Position numbers and translations under genes: made by a program. Shown here in pieces: positions 1 to 10,599 of a stretch of DNA of 64,000 nt; position 1 is the stretch's first letter; each line of letters begins with the position of its first letter. The notes below the pieces were generated by a model, which saw only the letters and a list, made by a program, of their open reading frames with translations, did no database searches and was not told where the DNA came from. This stretch comes from Neptunomonas antarctica. Its GTDB lineage: Bacteria; Pseudomonadota; Gammaproteobacteria; Pseudomonadales; Balneatricaceae. The stretch lies in contig NZ_LJSI01000053.1 of the NCBI RefSeq assembly GCF_001305295.1, forward strand, positions 806,001 through 870,000, written 5' to 3'.

Positions 1-1
1 G

Positions 2-613
2 TTAGATCATAGTGTGTATGACCTTTTTGTTACTCAAGGGGATGTGACGGCAGTACAAGTTAAATCATTACTCTGTAACACTAATGTCGAGAGCATACAG
101 TTGTTGCCTGCGTCAACCGCTATGGCGACACTTGAGCGGCGTGCTATAGAGCATCATGGTATGGGGTTGCAGGTTGCTAAAGCATTGCGTCATCTCAAAG
201 GCAGCTATGATTATGTATTGATTGATAGTCCTCCGGTATTAGGCGTGCTCATGGTGAATGCATTAGCGGCTTGCAATCATTTGCTGATTCCCGCACAAAC
301 TGAGTTCCTTGCGTTGAAAGGCCTTGAGCGGATGATTCGAACGATCAGTATGATCAATCGTGCCCGTAAGAAAAAATTAAAATATACTATTATTCCTACT
401 TTCTATGATCGCAGGACTCAGGCCTCGGTTAGCTGTTTGCGTGAATTGCATAAATGCTACCCTGACGAGCTGGCTAGTGCTGTTGTTCCTATCGATACAA
501 AATTCCGAAATGCCAGTATGAAGGGTGTTGTTCCGTCATCATTAGATGCTAGTAGTCGAGGCGTGAATGCCTATGCGCGCTTGCTGCGTACGTTAATTGA
601 GCAGCAGGGGTGA
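2..613 (+). CDS. ParA/MinD-family ATPase of the chemotaxis operon (ParC-like), 5' end outside window
   Basis: This is the C-terminal part of a Soj/ParA-type ATPase. The reading frame is open to the window edge and the Walker A region is missing, so the gene begins upstream; the GTG at 14 is internal. The ATPase core is visible as LIDSPPVLGVLMVNAL (hydrophobic strand, Asp, switch II region), followed by PAQTEFLALKGLERM, which is characteristic of chemotaxis-associated ParA proteins of Pseudomonas and Vibrio (ParC). Members of that group place chemoreceptor arrays at the cell pole. The next gene encodes a CheW-domain partner six bases downstream, so co-transcription is very likely. Confident as to family; the ParC role is inferred from the neighbour and from similarity. 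Confidence 0.85.
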   Translation, partial: LDHSVYDLFVTQGDVTAVQVKSLLCNTNVESIQLLPASTAMATLERRAIEHHGMGLQVAKALRHLKGSYDYVLIDSPPVLGVLMVNALAACNHLLIPAQTEFLALKGLERMIRTISMINRARKKKLKYTIIPTFYDRRTQASVSCLRELHKCYPDELASAVVPIDTKFRNASMKGVVPSSLDASSRGVNAYARLLRTLIEQQG

Positions 614-619
614 TCGGCT

Positions 620-1996
<1,377 letters not shown>

Positions 1997-2059
1997 AAGT
2001 GAATAATACTGTTAATCTTTGTGGAATTAAAATTTAACAGTCTGACCTAGGGGGCTCTG

Positions 2060-2470
2060 TTGACAGAATCTAGTGTGTGGTTGGTTTCTTTTTTGACCGT
2101 CATAGTTGTCTTGTTTGCGGGATTAAGTCTTTATGTTTTCTCTCGGCAAAAGCAGCATGAACGACAATATAAAGCGCTAGTCACCGTGCTGCGTAATGAA
2201 ATTCGTTCGATAACAGGTAGCTCTATTGGTATGGGGAAGCGCCTTGCAGATATTGAACAAAAACTCAATATTACTGTTGAAAAGCAGTTGGAGCTTGAAA
2301 ATAGAGATCCAGGAGAACTGGCTTATAATCAGGCTGCTCGTTTAATGGAAATGGGCGCAGATGTTGGCGATTTGGTGAAAAATTGTGGGATTGGCAGACC
2401 CGAAGCGGAATTAATGGCGTTACTCCATAAAGAGTTGCATACACATCACGGTATAGAGCAGAAGCATTAA
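2060..2470 (+). CDS. DUF2802 family membrane-anchored protein
   Basis: The gene encodes 136 residues with one N-terminal membrane segment (about residues 5-27), a predicted coiled stretch and a C-terminal portion containing NQAARLMEMGADVGDLVKNCGIGRPEAELM. It belongs to the DUF2802 family, usually found at the end of flagellar/chemotaxis operons in Pseudomonas relatives. The C-terminal part looks like a small helix-turn-helix-type fold. The start is TTG, preceded by the purine-rich stretch taggggg; no ATG lies nearby in frame. No biochemical function is known to me. The location after the CheW-domain gene supports a role connected with motility. Confidence 0.7.
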   Translation: MTESSVWLVSFLTVIVVLFAGLSLYVFSRQKQHERQYKALVTVLRNEIRSITGSSIGMGKRLADIEQKLNITVEKQLELENRDPGELAYNQAARLMEMGADVGDLVKNCGIGRPEAELMALLHKELHTHHGIEQKH

Positions 2471-2493
2471 AATGTTGCGCTAAAGTATTGCCG

Positions 2494-2757
2494 TTATTTT
2501 TTTAGGTTATAGGCAAAAGCAATTACTTCAGCGATTGCTCTATAGAGCGCTTCAGGTATCTCATCGCCTAGCTCCAATCTTATTAACACCTCTAGTAATT
2601 CGGGGCTTTGGTGAACATGTATGTCATGTTCTTTTGCCAATGCCAGTATTTGCTTAGCAATGTCACCTTTGCCTTTTGCTACTATTGTCGGTGCGGCGGC
2701 TGAGCTGTGGTCGTATTTTAGCGCAATAGCCGCCTCGATTTTTTTGTCATTATTCAT
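2494..2757 (-). CDS. Stand-alone FlhB C-terminal-domain protein (FlhX type)
   Basis: At 87 residues it corresponds only to the cytoplasmic C-terminal piece of FlhB, the export switch of the flagellar type III apparatus. Matching blocks are AIALKYD, APTIVAKGKGDIAKQI, and LELGDEIPEALYRAIAEVIAFAY. The self-cleaving NPTH motif of full FlhB is absent; the protein starts just after where it would lie, and there are no membrane segments. Such solo domains occur beside fliK-like genes, and in some bacteria can substitute for the cleaved FlhB fragment. It overlaps the upstream fliK-like gene by four bases, indicating a two-gene operon. Confidence 0.82.
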   Translation of the reverse strand: MNNDKKIEAAIALKYDHSSAAAPTIVAKGKGDIAKQILALAKEHDIHVHQSPELLEVLIRLELGDEIPEALYRAIAEVIAFAYNLKK

Positions 2758-4676
2758 GTTTTAATATCAATTAATTGTTTATGGATAGGTGTTGTCCGGG
2801 CTCTATGCTGACCTTGTTTGCATACCAGTGTGGGCACTTGTAATCCCAGCGTGTTGAGTTGTTTTTTGAACTGATCAAGTTGGTTTTTGATGGATGTTAC
2901 GGTCTCTTGTTGTGAGCAGGTGAAAGAAGCGGTCAGTTCATTTTGCTCTTCATTAAGGCTTAGATCTGCATCTATACTCCCTTCTTGTTCCAGCTCAAAA
3001 TGGAGTCTGACTGTCCAGAGGGTTTCAACCTCGCCACGGGTGTTTTTCTGATTACGTTGACTTATATGTAGCTCGACATTTTCGAGTGATTGCTGGTTTT
3101 GAATAGGTAGATCTAATTGGAAAAAGCGCTCATTACTCTCAATTCTATCCTGACGTTGTTGTACAGTGCTTAATTGATTAGTGGTGATGCCAGCTAACAT
3201 TTTACTGACAGTCGCTTGGATTATCTGTTTTTGATCCGCAGGGAGCTGTTCAGATAGTGACTGAATTTTTCCCAAAAATTGCTTGATGTCTTTATTCACC
3301 GGTTTATTCTGCGCCAGTTTGTTTTCTGTAAACAATCCACCAAAGTGAATGTTTTGTTTAATGGCTTGCTGTGCCTGCATTGCCCCTGGCTGGACGCCGA
3401 AAAGCTGAAGTAATGACTGAACTACTTTATCAATATGCCCAGCTGTTGTCGTGTTACTCATCTGAGTGCTATTCAGTAGCTGCTGGATGCCGCTAGAAAG
3501 AGGAATTTGTTGCGGCATAAATTCCCGGAAACTAGTTTCTACCGTTTGAGTCTGAGGTGGAGTTAATGGCTGTGTCAAGGAAGGTTGAGGGCTTGAAACC
3601 GGCTGTGACCAGCGAATAGTTAATTGTTCCCCGCTACCTCGGGTTAGCATTACCTGTTGTAATGGCGGAGGGTTAGCGGTTGTTTGCAGTACTATTGATT
3701 CACCTTTTATATTCAGCGTCATGGTGTTAGCAAGTTGAACAGTACGATATTGATTCGAACTGTGTTGAGTAGGGGATGCTTGTTGTGAGGGCGCTTGGGT
3801 CTGGAGTTGAGTCGCTTGCTGCACCAAATTTTGTGGTTGAACTGCAGGCTTTATTGCCGGTTGAGCAGGCGTCTGAATGGGTGACGTTGGTTGTGTTTGA
3901 ATTTGTGGCTGGGTTTGAAATTGTGATGGCATCTGGCTAGGTTGTTGAATCGGACTATGTGCTTGAATAGCTGAGGATAATGTTGAGCTCTGTGGTTGAT
4001 ATATAGATTGGCTTTGTGGCTGAGGTATGGGCTTTATTGCCGGTTGAGCAGGTGTCGGTATTTGAGCTGTTAGCTGTGGTTGTGTTGTGGTTTGGGGTTG
4101 CGTTAGTGGTTGAGTAGGCGTCTGTTGCTGGATGCCTGTTTGTAACGGTAGCGGCGTTAACGCTGGTATGGGCGCCGGGGTAGACGTCGCTGCCGGAGTT
4201 TGTGAAATAACTCGGGCATTAATGGTTTGGCCGCTAGGAACTAAGCGCTCAAGCGTAGTTAGATCGCGTTCTGAGCGGATAACAGGTGTCGCCGCAATCT
4301 GATAGGTTCTGGTGGTCACTACTTTATCAGAAGCAGTAGCGTTGGTATTCGTCGTTTGCGCCGCAGAGGCTGTATTTAAGGTCGGCGCTGGGGTGCTCAA
4401 TTGTACCGACAGTTGGCCATTATTCGAGCGCGATAGTATCACCTGGCTGCCCTGTGCAATGGGTTGTTGCACTTTGAGTTCCATCAGTAAGCTATTGGCT
4501 TCGAGCTTAAGCCTGAAGACGTTTGGGCTGAGTTTATCCTGAGATACTTGCCGGACTGTCGCTTGCAGTGATTGTCCTGGCGGAATTAGCTTGTCACTGC
4601 TGCCCGTGCGTGTATTCCCTGAAGAATCGAGCAGGCTAAGTGATTGCGGTACTATGGTATTCATGACGGTATTCAT
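2754..4676 (-). CDS. fliK: FliK-like flagellar hook-length control protein
   Basis: The 640-residue protein has a long Gln/Pro/Thr-rich central region (about residues 150-390) with recurrent PAQPAIKP-type motifs, and a C-terminal domain of about 130 residues (ENVELHISQRN, LWTVRLHFELEQEGSIDADL, LDQFKKQLNTLGLQVPTLVC) that fits the Flg_hook domain. FliK acts as a molecular ruler that triggers the export switch when the hook is complete. The pairing with a solo FlhB C-terminal domain fits that interaction. The low-complexity middle is normal for the family and evolves fast. A second in-frame ATG four codons later could be the true start. It could be a paralogue rather than the principal FliK, since no other hook genes are nearby. 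Confidence 0.75.
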   Translation of the reverse strand: MNTVMNTIVPQSLSLLDSSGNTRTGSSDKLIPPGQSLQATVRQVSQDKLSPNVFRLKLEANSLLMELKVQQPIAQGSQVILSRSNNGQLSVQLSTPAPTLNTASAAQTTNTNATASDKVVTTRTYQIAATPVIRSERDLTTLERLVPSGQTINARVISQTPAATSTPAPIPALTPLPLQTGIQQQTPTQPLTQPQTTTQPQLTAQIPTPAQPAIKPIPQPQSQSIYQPQSSTLSSAIQAHSPIQQPSQMPSQFQTQPQIQTQPTSPIQTPAQPAIKPAVQPQNLVQQATQLQTQAPSQQASPTQHSSNQYRTVQLANTMTLNIKGESIVLQTTANPPPLQQVMLTRGSGEQLTIRWSQPVSSPQPSLTQPLTPPQTQTVETSFREFMPQQIPLSSGIQQLLNSTQMSNTTTAGHIDKVVQSLLQLFGVQPGAMQAQQAIKQNIHFGGLFTENKLAQNKPVNKDIKQFLGKIQSLSEQLPADQKQIIQATVSKMLAGITTNQLSTVQQRQDRIESNERFFQLDLPIQNQQSLENVELHISQRNQKNTRGEVETLWTVRLHFELEQEGSIDADLSLNEEQNELTASFTCSQQETVTSIKNQLDQFKKQLNTLGLQVPTLVCKQGQHRARTTPIHKQLIDIKT

Positions 4677-4822
4677 TGATACACACTTTTTACATGAAAT
4701 CTAATCAAGAGCAATGCCCCTGTTGAACCTTATTTGTATATAATGCACTGCTTATACATCGGCCGATAGCGTATAAAGTGTAGCGTGATACTTTTAAATA
4801 CGCAGTTTCCGAGGAAAAGATA

Positions 4823-5458
4823 GTGTCAAAGCCGTTATTAGCTGTCGTAGATCTGTTTTGCGAACGGGATGAGCGTACTTTATTTGAAGCCCTTTCGTTT
4901 GAGCTTGCGGCAGGAGAGTTGCTGCAGATAGAGGGCGCGAACGGTAGCGGAAAAACAACATTGCTAAGAATATTGAGTGGGCTTTCTAATGATTTTGAAG
5001 GTGCCATGTACTGGTGTGGTGAACCTATTGCTCTGGCGAAAGACGATTTTTTGTCCTCGCTACTATATTTCGGGCATCAGCCTGGGGTAAAGGGTGTATT
5101 AACGCCGGTCGAGAATTTGCAGTGGTACGCTGCTATTCATCCTGCGTTATCGGCGGATAAAATTTTACCCGCCCTAGAAGCTGTTGGTCTTAAAGGTTAT
5201 GAAGATGTTCCTTGTCATTCACTGTCTGCAGGTCAGGGGAGACGGGTCAGTTTGGCGCGGCTTTATATGAATACCGCCAGACTATGGATTTTGGATGAAC
5301 CTTTTACCGCCATTGATAAACATGGTGTTATCGCTAAAGAAGCACTCTTAGCATCACATGTTAGGTCAGGAGGGAGTGTTATTTTGACGACGCATCATGA
5401 TTTGACCGCTTGCGGGCCTGTAACAAAGATTAATCTAGACCAATTAATGGGAACTTGA
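4823..5458 (+). CDS. ccmA: Cytochrome c biogenesis ABC transporter ATP-binding protein CcmA
   Basis: CcmA is the ATPase of the CcmABCD complex, which releases heme-loaded CcmE in system I cytochrome c maturation. Visible motifs are Walker A GANGSGKTT (residues 38-46), signature LSAGQGRRVSLARL (from about 133) and Walker B LWILDEPF, then the switch His in ILTTHH. Length (211 residues) is normal. The start is GTG with an upstream gaggaaa ribosome site. It is the first gene of the ccm operon and overlaps ccmB by one base (TGATG). An intergenic stretch of about 145 bases separates it from the divergent fliK-like gene and should hold the promoter. Confidence 0.95.
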   Translation: MSKPLLAVVDLFCERDERTLFEALSFELAAGELLQIEGANGSGKTTLLRILSGLSNDFEGAMYWCGEPIALAKDDFLSSLLYFGHQPGVKGVLTPVENLQWYAAIHPALSADKILPALEAVGLKGYEDVPCHSLSAGQGRRVSLARLYMNTARLWILDEPFTAIDKHGVIAKEALLASHVRSGGSVILTTHHDLTACGPVTKINLDQLMGT

Positions 5459-6165
5459 TGGCTGAATTGTGTACTAACCCATCTGAAATATCGTTAGGGA
5501 AGTTGTTCTCTGCTGTACTGAAAAGAGATTTATTACTGTCTTTCAGACGTAAGAGCGATTTGGTTAATCCGTTGATTTTTTTCCTGATGGTGGCAACCTT
5601 GTTTCCATTAGGTGTGAGTCCTGAACCCGATTTTTTGGCTGATGTTGCCCCGGGTGTTGTTTGGGTGGCTGCATTGCTGGCAACGCTGTTGTCATTGGAT
5701 GGTATATTCCGTTCGGACTATGACGATGGCACTTTAGAACAAGTGATTTTAAGTCCGCAGCCGCTTATGGTGGTTTGTTTAGCAAAAGTTATCGCGCACT
5801 GGATGACCACCGGTTTACCGTTAGCGCTGATGTCGCCTTTATTAGGCGTGATGTTATTTTTACCCGCCAGTGCGATGTTCGGATTAGTAACAAGTCTGTT
5901 AATTGGCACCTTGGTTCTTAGTTTGGTTGGCGCCATTGGAGCCGGTCTGACGGTTGGTTTGAAACGCGGAGGGGTGTTGATCTCTTTGTTGGTGCTACCG
6001 CTCTATATACCCGTACTGATTTTTGGTTCGGGTGCGGTACAGGCCGCTGTAGCAGGTTTGCCTCTGACAGGTTATCTGGCGTTGCTGGGAGCGATGCTAG
6101 CGTTAGGAATGGTTTTGGCGCCGCTGGCAATTAGCGCGGCAGTACGAATTTCAGTAAGTGGTTAA
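5458..6165 (+). CDS. ccmB: Heme exporter protein CcmB
   Basis: CcmB is the membrane subunit paired with CcmA. The 235-residue protein shows about six hydrophobic spans and the typical N-terminal block LFSAVLKRDLLLSFRRKSDLVNPL followed by FFLMVATLFPLGVSP. FRSDYDDGTLEQVILSP matches the conserved cytoplasmic loop. The ATG at 5458 overlaps the ccmA stop and is preferred over the TTG one codon earlier. Its position between ccmA and ccmC and normal length leave little doubt. Confidence 0.94.
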   Translation: MAELCTNPSEISLGKLFSAVLKRDLLLSFRRKSDLVNPLIFFLMVATLFPLGVSPEPDFLADVAPGVVWVAALLATLLSLDGIFRSDYDDGTLEQVILSPQPLMVVCLAKVIAHWMTTGLPLALMSPLLGVMLFLPASAMFGLVTSLLIGTLVLSLVGAIGAGLTVGLKRGGVLISLLVLPLYIPVLIFGSGAVQAAVAGLPLTGYLALLGAMLALGMVLAPLAISAAVRISVSG

Positions 6166-6194
6166 GGGACTTTGAAACTAAGGGGTTTTGAAAA

Positions 6195-6950
6195 ATGGCA
6201 GTAAGTAAATGGATTCCACGTTGGTTTTATCAACTGGCATCGCCCCGCTGGTGTTATGACATCACAGGTAAGCTACTGCCTGTTTTTTTAGTGGCGGCTG
6301 CATTATTACTTTTGGTCGGTCTCGTATGGGCACTCGCTTTTGCGCCGCCTGATTACCAGCAAGGAAACAGTTTCAGAATAATGTATATCCATGTTCCTTC
6401 TGCAATACTGGCGCAGTCATGTTATATGCTGATGGCAGTTGCGGGTGCTGTGGGTCTGATATGGAAGATCAAGGTGGCGGATATGGTGGCCTTTGCCTGT
6501 GCTCCGATTGGTGCGTCTATTGCCGTAATGGCTTTGGCGACAGGCGCTATCTGGGGTAAGCCTACATGGGGTTCCTGGTGGGTGTGGGATGCGCGTTTAA
6601 CATCAATGCTGATTTTGCTTTTTCTCTATTTAGGTGTGATGGCACTGTATGCGGCGATGGATAATGAAACCATGGCCGCAAAAGCAGCCTCGGTATTATC
6701 GTTGGTGGGTCTGGTTAATATTCCGATTATTAAGTATTCAGTCGAGTGGTGGAATACACTGCACCAGCCTGCGACATTTAGTTTGACCGAGAAACCATCA
6801 ATGCCGATTGAAATGTGGTTGCCCCTCTTAGTTATGGTATTGGGCTTTTACTGTTTTTTTGCCGTGTCTTTGATGTTAAGGCTACGGAATGAAATTATCC
6901 GTCGAGAGCGTCGCTCAGGTTGGGTGCGTGAATTGATTACTTCCCGCTGA
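6195..6950 (+). CDS. ccmC: Heme handling protein CcmC
   Basis: CcmC delivers heme to CcmE in the periplasm. The protein has 251 residues and six hydrophobic spans. The tryptophan-rich heme-binding motif [14 protein letters not shown] lies near residues 123-136, flanked by periplasmic loops with candidate heme-ligand histidines (IHVPSA and [11 protein letters not shown]). Length is normal. It is separated from ccmB by about 29 bases containing an aaggggttt ribosome site, and is followed closely by ccmD. Confidence 0.95.
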   Translation: MAVSKWIPRWFYQLASPRWCYDITGKLLPVFLVAAALLLLVGLVWALAFAPPDYQQGNSFRIMYIHVPSAILAQSCYMLMAVAGAVGLIWKIKVADMVAFACAPIGASIAVMALATGAIWGKPTWGSWWVWDARLTSMLILLFLYLGVMALYAAMDNETMAAKAASVLSLVGLVNIPIIKYSVEWWNTLHQPATFSLTEKPSMPIEMWLPLLVMVLGFYCFFAVSLMLRLRNEIIRRERRSGWVRELITSR

Positions 6951-6958
6951 GGTTATTT

Positions 6959-7138
6959 GTGCAGTTTGAAACGATTTCTGAATTCATCGATATGAATGGA
7001 CATGGGCTTTATGTCTGGGTGTCATATGGGCTTGGTATTGCGATTATCATTGGCAATATTGTCTTACCACTATTTACACGTAAAGAGCTGATAAAAAATC
7101 TGGCTCGTCGTATGCGCAGGGAGAATAAAACTCAATGA
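6959..7138 (+). CDS. ccmD: Heme exporter protein CcmD
   Basis: This short gene encodes 59 residues from a GTG start. It has one hydrophobic span ([16 protein letters not shown]), preceded by the family-typical [11 protein letters not shown] and followed by a basic tail [14 protein letters not shown]. CcmD is the small subunit that stabilises the CcmABC-CcmE complex and helps release holo-CcmE. It begins nine bases after ccmC and its stop overlaps the ccmE ATG (CAATGA), so translational coupling is likely. The size and place between ccmC and ccmE make the call secure even though sequence conservation in this family is low. Confidence 0.92.
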   Translation: MQFETISEFIDMNGHGLYVWVSYGLGIAIIIGNIVLPLFTRKELIKNLARRMRRENKTQ

Positions 7139-7596
7139 ATCCGAAACGAAAAAAGAGGCTTATCCTCGTACTTTTTCTTGTTTTTGGTGTGGGTGTCGCG
7201 GTGAGTTTAGCGCTCTATGCTCTGAATCAGAACATTAACCTCTTTTATTCACCTCAGCAGATGGCTAAGGGGGAAGCGCCCGAGAATACCCGTATTCGTG
7301 CTGGCGGGATGGTGGTAGAAGGTAGCGTCGTACGTGATCAGCAAAGTCTGCATGTTCAGTTTGATATAACGGATTATGCTGAGTCGGTTACGGTTGAATA
7401 TACCGGAATCTTGCCTGACCTTTTTCGTGAAGGCCAGGGCATCGTTGCACAAGGTTCTATGGACGCGAGTGGTGTTTTTCAAGCGGTAGAAGTGTTGGCA
7501 AAACATGATGAAAACTATATGCCACCAGAAGTCGCTTATGCGCTCGAAAAGGCAGGAAAAATGCCAGTAACACCTAAAGAGGCCTTTAATAAATGA
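7135..7596 (+). CDS. ccmE: Heme chaperone CcmE
   Basis: CcmE carries heme covalently in the periplasm from CcmC to the CcmF/H ligation complex. The 153-residue protein has an N-terminal membrane anchor (about residues 8-29), an OB-fold core with [11 protein letters not shown], and the heme-attachment motif AKHDENY. His124 is the covalent heme site by alignment with the family, and Tyr128 has the same spacing as the conserved Tyr of E. coli CcmE. A PPEV segment follows, as expected. It overlaps ccmD and ccmF by four bases each. Confidence 0.96.
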   Translation: MNPKRKKRLILVLFLVFGVGVAVSLALYALNQNINLFYSPQQMAKGEAPENTRIRAGGMVVEGSVVRDQQSLHVQFDITDYAESVTVEYTGILPDLFREGQGIVAQGSMDASGVFQAVEVLAKHDENYMPPEVAYALEKAGKMPVTPKEAFNK

Positions 7597-9578
7597 TTCC
7601 TGAACTTGGTCAATATTCGCTGATACTGGCGCTCACACTTTCGGCTCTTTTAGCCATTGTTCCTTTGGCTGGTGCCTATACAGGCAACAGGCTTTGGATG
7701 AGCTATGCCAGACCGCTGTCTAAGGGACTGTTTCTGTTTTTGCTGATTAGTATGTTGTGTCTTGGTTATGCCTTCATGACGGATGATTTTTCGGTGTCTT
7801 ATGTCGCCGGCAATTCAAATACAGCCTTGCCTGTGTATTATAAATTCAGTGCTATCTGGGGCGGCCATGAAGGGTCCTTGCTGCTGTGGGTGTTTATTCT
7901 GAGTTGCTGGACCTGCGCTGTTGCTGTGAAAAGTAAAGAATTACCGCTGGATATTGTTGCGCGTGTTTTATCTGTGATGGGCATGATTAGTGTGGGTTTC
8001 ACCATGTTTACGCTGATGACATCGAGTCCTTTTACACGCTTGCTGACGAATACCCCGTTAGAAGGTGGCGACCTTAATCCCTTGTTGCAGGATATAGGGC
8101 TGATTATTCATCCTCCTATGCTCTACATGGGATATGTTGGCTTTTCGGTTGCCTTTGCTTTCGCTATTGCGGCGCTAATGAGCGGTCGACTGGATTCTGC
8201 ATGGGCACGCTGGTCTCGTCCTTGGACAAACGTTGCCTGGGCTTTTCTGACATTCGGTATCGTACTGGGTAGTTGGTGGGCTTATTATGAGCTTGGCTGG
8301 GGCGGTTGGTGGTTCTGGGACCCTGTTGAAAACGCATCGTTTATGCCATGGCTAGTGGGTACCGCACTGGTACATAGTTTGGCAGCGACGGAAAAACGCG
8401 GTGTTTTCAAAAGCTGGACAGTTTTGTTGGCTATCTTTGCCTTCTCGCTTAGTTTGTTGGGAACCTTTTTGGTACGTTCCGGGGTGTTAACCTCTGTTCA
8501 TGCGTTCGCTACGGATCCGGAACGGGGTTATTTTATACTCGCGCTCTTAGCGATCACGATCGGCGGCTCTTTTCTCCTGTATGCCATCAAGGCGGCCCAT
8601 GTTAAAAGCGAATCATCGTTTGAACTGGTATCACGGGAAAGCTTCTTATTAATTAATAATATTCTTTTAGTGATCGTCTGCCTGATGGTGTTATTGGGAA
8701 CTCTGTATCCCTTAATTATTGATGCCATGTCGCTGGGAAAAATTTCGGTGGGTCCTCCTTACTTTAATGCGCTGTTCGTACCGCTTATTGCGATTATGGT
8801 GGTGTTTATGGGTATTGGCTCTGTCACTCGCTGGAAAAAAACAGACCCTCATTACCTGCTAAAACAGTTAGGTATTCCGGCTGTCATCGCCGTCGCTTTG
8901 GGTTCGGTTTTTCCGCTTATCTATGCAGGTGCTTTCGAGTTTAAAACGGCGTTAGGTATGGTGTTAGCCTTCTGGGTGGTGCTCGCCGTGTTGCGTGATG
9001 TACTCAATAAAGTTAAAAACAAGCGGACCTTGTCGGCCGGTTTAAAAGGTCTTTCGCGCAGCCATATTGCCATGATGATTGCGCATGTGGGTGTTGCTGT
9101 GTCTATCACCGGTGTATCACTGGTCTCAATCTATAACGAAGAACGGGACCTGCGTATGATGCCGGGTGATACCCTGGTATTTGAGAATTTCACCTTTGTG
9201 TTTGAAGGCTCAAAGCATATCCAGGGGCCGAATTACACGGCTGACCGAGGCATACTGACCGTCCTGAAAGATGGCAAGCCTTACACCGTTATGCATCCTG
9301 AAAAACGTCTGTACACGGCGCGGGGCAGTGTTATGACGGAAGCTGATATCGATCCTGGCTTGTTTGCTGATCTGTATGTGGCGATGGGTGAGCCGTTAGC
9401 AGACGGTGCCTGGGCTATCCGGGTGCAGTATAAGCCTTTTGTACGCTGGATCTGGTTAGGTGGTTTGTTAATGGCATTGGGTGGCGTGTTAGCGGCGAGT
9501 GATCCGCGTTATCGTAAGCAGCGCGCGCGTCAATCTGGTCTGAATAAACAGCTTTCTTCTGAAAGTGTGACGGTTTAA
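7593..9578 (+). CDS. ccmF: Cytochrome c heme lyase subunit CcmF
   Basis: CcmF, with CcmH/CcmI, attaches heme to the CXXCH motif of apocytochromes c. The 661-residue length and roughly fifteen hydrophobic spans are normal. The tryptophan-rich motif [15 protein letters not shown] sits near residues 234-250, and the N-terminal part has [14 protein letters not shown] with a conserved His. Large periplasmic loops precede the last span. It overlaps ccmE by four bases and ccmG by one, in the middle of the ccm operon. Confidence 0.96.
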   Translation: MIPELGQYSLILALTLSALLAIVPLAGAYTGNRLWMSYARPLSKGLFLFLLISMLCLGYAFMTDDFSVSYVAGNSNTALPVYYKFSAIWGGHEGSLLLWVFILSCWTCAVAVKSKELPLDIVARVLSVMGMISVGFTMFTLMTSSPFTRLLTNTPLEGGDLNPLLQDIGLIIHPPMLYMGYVGFSVAFAFAIAALMSGRLDSAWARWSRPWTNVAWAFLTFGIVLGSWWAYYELGWGGWWFWDPVENASFMPWLVGTALVHSLAATEKRGVFKSWTVLLAIFAFSLSLLGTFLVRSGVLTSVHAFATDPERGYFILALLAITIGGSFLLYAIKAAHVKSESSFELVSRESFLLINNILLVIVCLMVLLGTLYPLIIDAMSLGKISVGPPYFNALFVPLIAIMVVFMGIGSVTRWKKTDPHYLLKQLGIPAVIAVALGSVFPLIYAGAFEFKTALGMVLAFWVVLAVLRDVLNKVKNKRTLSAGLKGLSRSHIAMMIAHVGVAVSITGVSLVSIYNEERDLRMMPGDTLVFENFTFVFEGSKHIQGPNYTADRGILTVLKDGKPYTVMHPEKRLYTARGSVMTEADIDPGLFADLYVAMGEPLADGAWAIRVQYKPFVRWIWLGGLLMALGGVLAASDPRYRKQRARQSGLNKQLSSESVTV

Positions 9579-10129
9579 TGGGTATCAATATGCGTCGCTT
9601 CTTTCTTTTTATCCCGCTTATCATCTTCCTTGTGATCGGTGCCTTGTTTTGGCAAGGCTTAAAGCTGAATCCCACTGATTTGCCCTCAGCATTAATCGAC
9701 AAACCAGTGCCAGACTTTAGTTTGCCCGCGTTGCAGGATGATGCGCGCGCTATTACTCAGGACGATCTTAAGGGAGAGCCCGCGTTGCTGAACGTCTGGG
9801 CGACCTGGTGTCCTACCTGTAAACAGGAACACGCGCAGTTGAATAAAATTGCCCGTGAAGAAAATGTCGTGATATACGGCATTAATTACAAAGACGAACG
9901 CGCCGCCGCAACAGAGTGGTTACGCCGCTATAGGAACCCTTATGTCTTGAATGTGTTTGATAAGGACGGAACCTTAGGTCTGGATCTAGGTGTCTACGGG
10001 GCACCGGAAACCTACGTGCTGGATGCACAGGGCGTGATTCGTTATAAGCATGTGGGCGCGGTCAATGAAAAAGTATGGGCCGAATTAAGAAAGATTCTGC
10101 AACAGGTTTCTGCAGATTCTCAGGGGTAA
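9578..10129 (+). CDS. ccmG: Periplasmic thiol:disulfide oxidoreductase CcmG/DsbE
   Basis: This membrane-anchored thioredoxin-fold protein (183 residues) keeps the apocytochrome CXXCH cysteines reduced, with CcmH. An N-terminal membrane segment (about residues 6-22) precedes the active site WATWCPTCKQEH, with cysteines at 78 and 81. The later GAPETYVLDAQG contains the cis-Pro-type region typical of CcmG. An alternative start at the fourth downstream codon (MRRFF) would shorten the N-terminus slightly; the listed ATG overlaps the ccmF stop (TAATG). Confidence 0.95.
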   Translation: MGINMRRFFLFIPLIIFLVIGALFWQGLKLNPTDLPSALIDKPVPDFSLPALQDDARAITQDDLKGEPALLNVWATWCPTCKQEHAQLNKIAREENVVIYGINYKDERAAATEWLRRYRNPYVLNVFDKDGTLGLDLGVYGAPETYVLDAQGVIRYKHVGAVNEKVWAELRKILQQVSADSQG

Positions 10130-10131
10130 TG

Positions 10132-10599
10132 ATGAAATCCATAATTGCGCTATTATTAGTGTTCGTGTCAATGGGGGTTAATGCCGCGATTGATGCCTAC
10201 GAGTTTAAAGACGATGCTAACCGCGAACGTTTTCAGCAACTCACCACTGAACTGCGCTGCCCTAAGTGTCAGAATCAGAATTTGGCTGACTCCAACTCGC
10301 CGATCGCCACTGACCTTCGCCGTGAAGTGTATCGTATGGTTGAAGCCGGTCAGCAGGATGAAGAGATCACCGATTTTATGGTGTCCCGCTACGGTGAATT
10401 TGTCTTATATCGCCCGAAAGTGAACGAAAGCACCTGGATCTTATGGTACGGGCCTTTTGTGTTATTGGCTGTGGGTGCTGTGGTTATTTTACTAATTACC
10501 CGCAAACGTAAGCGTACTAATAACACTCCGGATGATTCGTTAAATGAAAATGAAAAAACGCGCTTGGCGAGATTGCTGAATAAGGGAAATGTTAAATGA
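10132..10599 (+). CDS. ccmH: Cytochrome c maturation protein CcmH (CcmL type, N-terminal half)
   Basis: This protein reduces apocytochrome thiols for heme ligation. It is 155 residues: a signal peptide ending around VNAAID, the redox motif LRCPKCQNQNLADSNSPIA (Cys43 and Cys46), a YGEFVLYRP segment and one C-terminal membrane span with a basic tail. It lacks the TPR half that E. coli CcmH carries; the following gene ccmI supplies that part, the split arrangement seen in Pseudomonas. The ATG at 10132 is chosen because AGGGG lies five bases upstream; the adjacent ATG at 10129 is too close. Confidence 0.93.
   Translation: MKSIIALLLVFVSMGVNAAIDAYEFKDDANRERFQQLTTELRCPKCQNQNLADSNSPIATDLRREVYRMVEAGQQDEEITDFMVSRYGEFVLYRPKVNESTWILWYGPFVLLAVGAVVILLITRKRKRTNNTPDDSLNENEKTRLARLLNKGNVK

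Noticed and set aside
4705-5007. A 100-codon minus-strand frame overlapping the ccmA start
   Set aside because: It opposes the Walker A region of CcmA and has Ser/Asn-rich composition typical of shadow frames.
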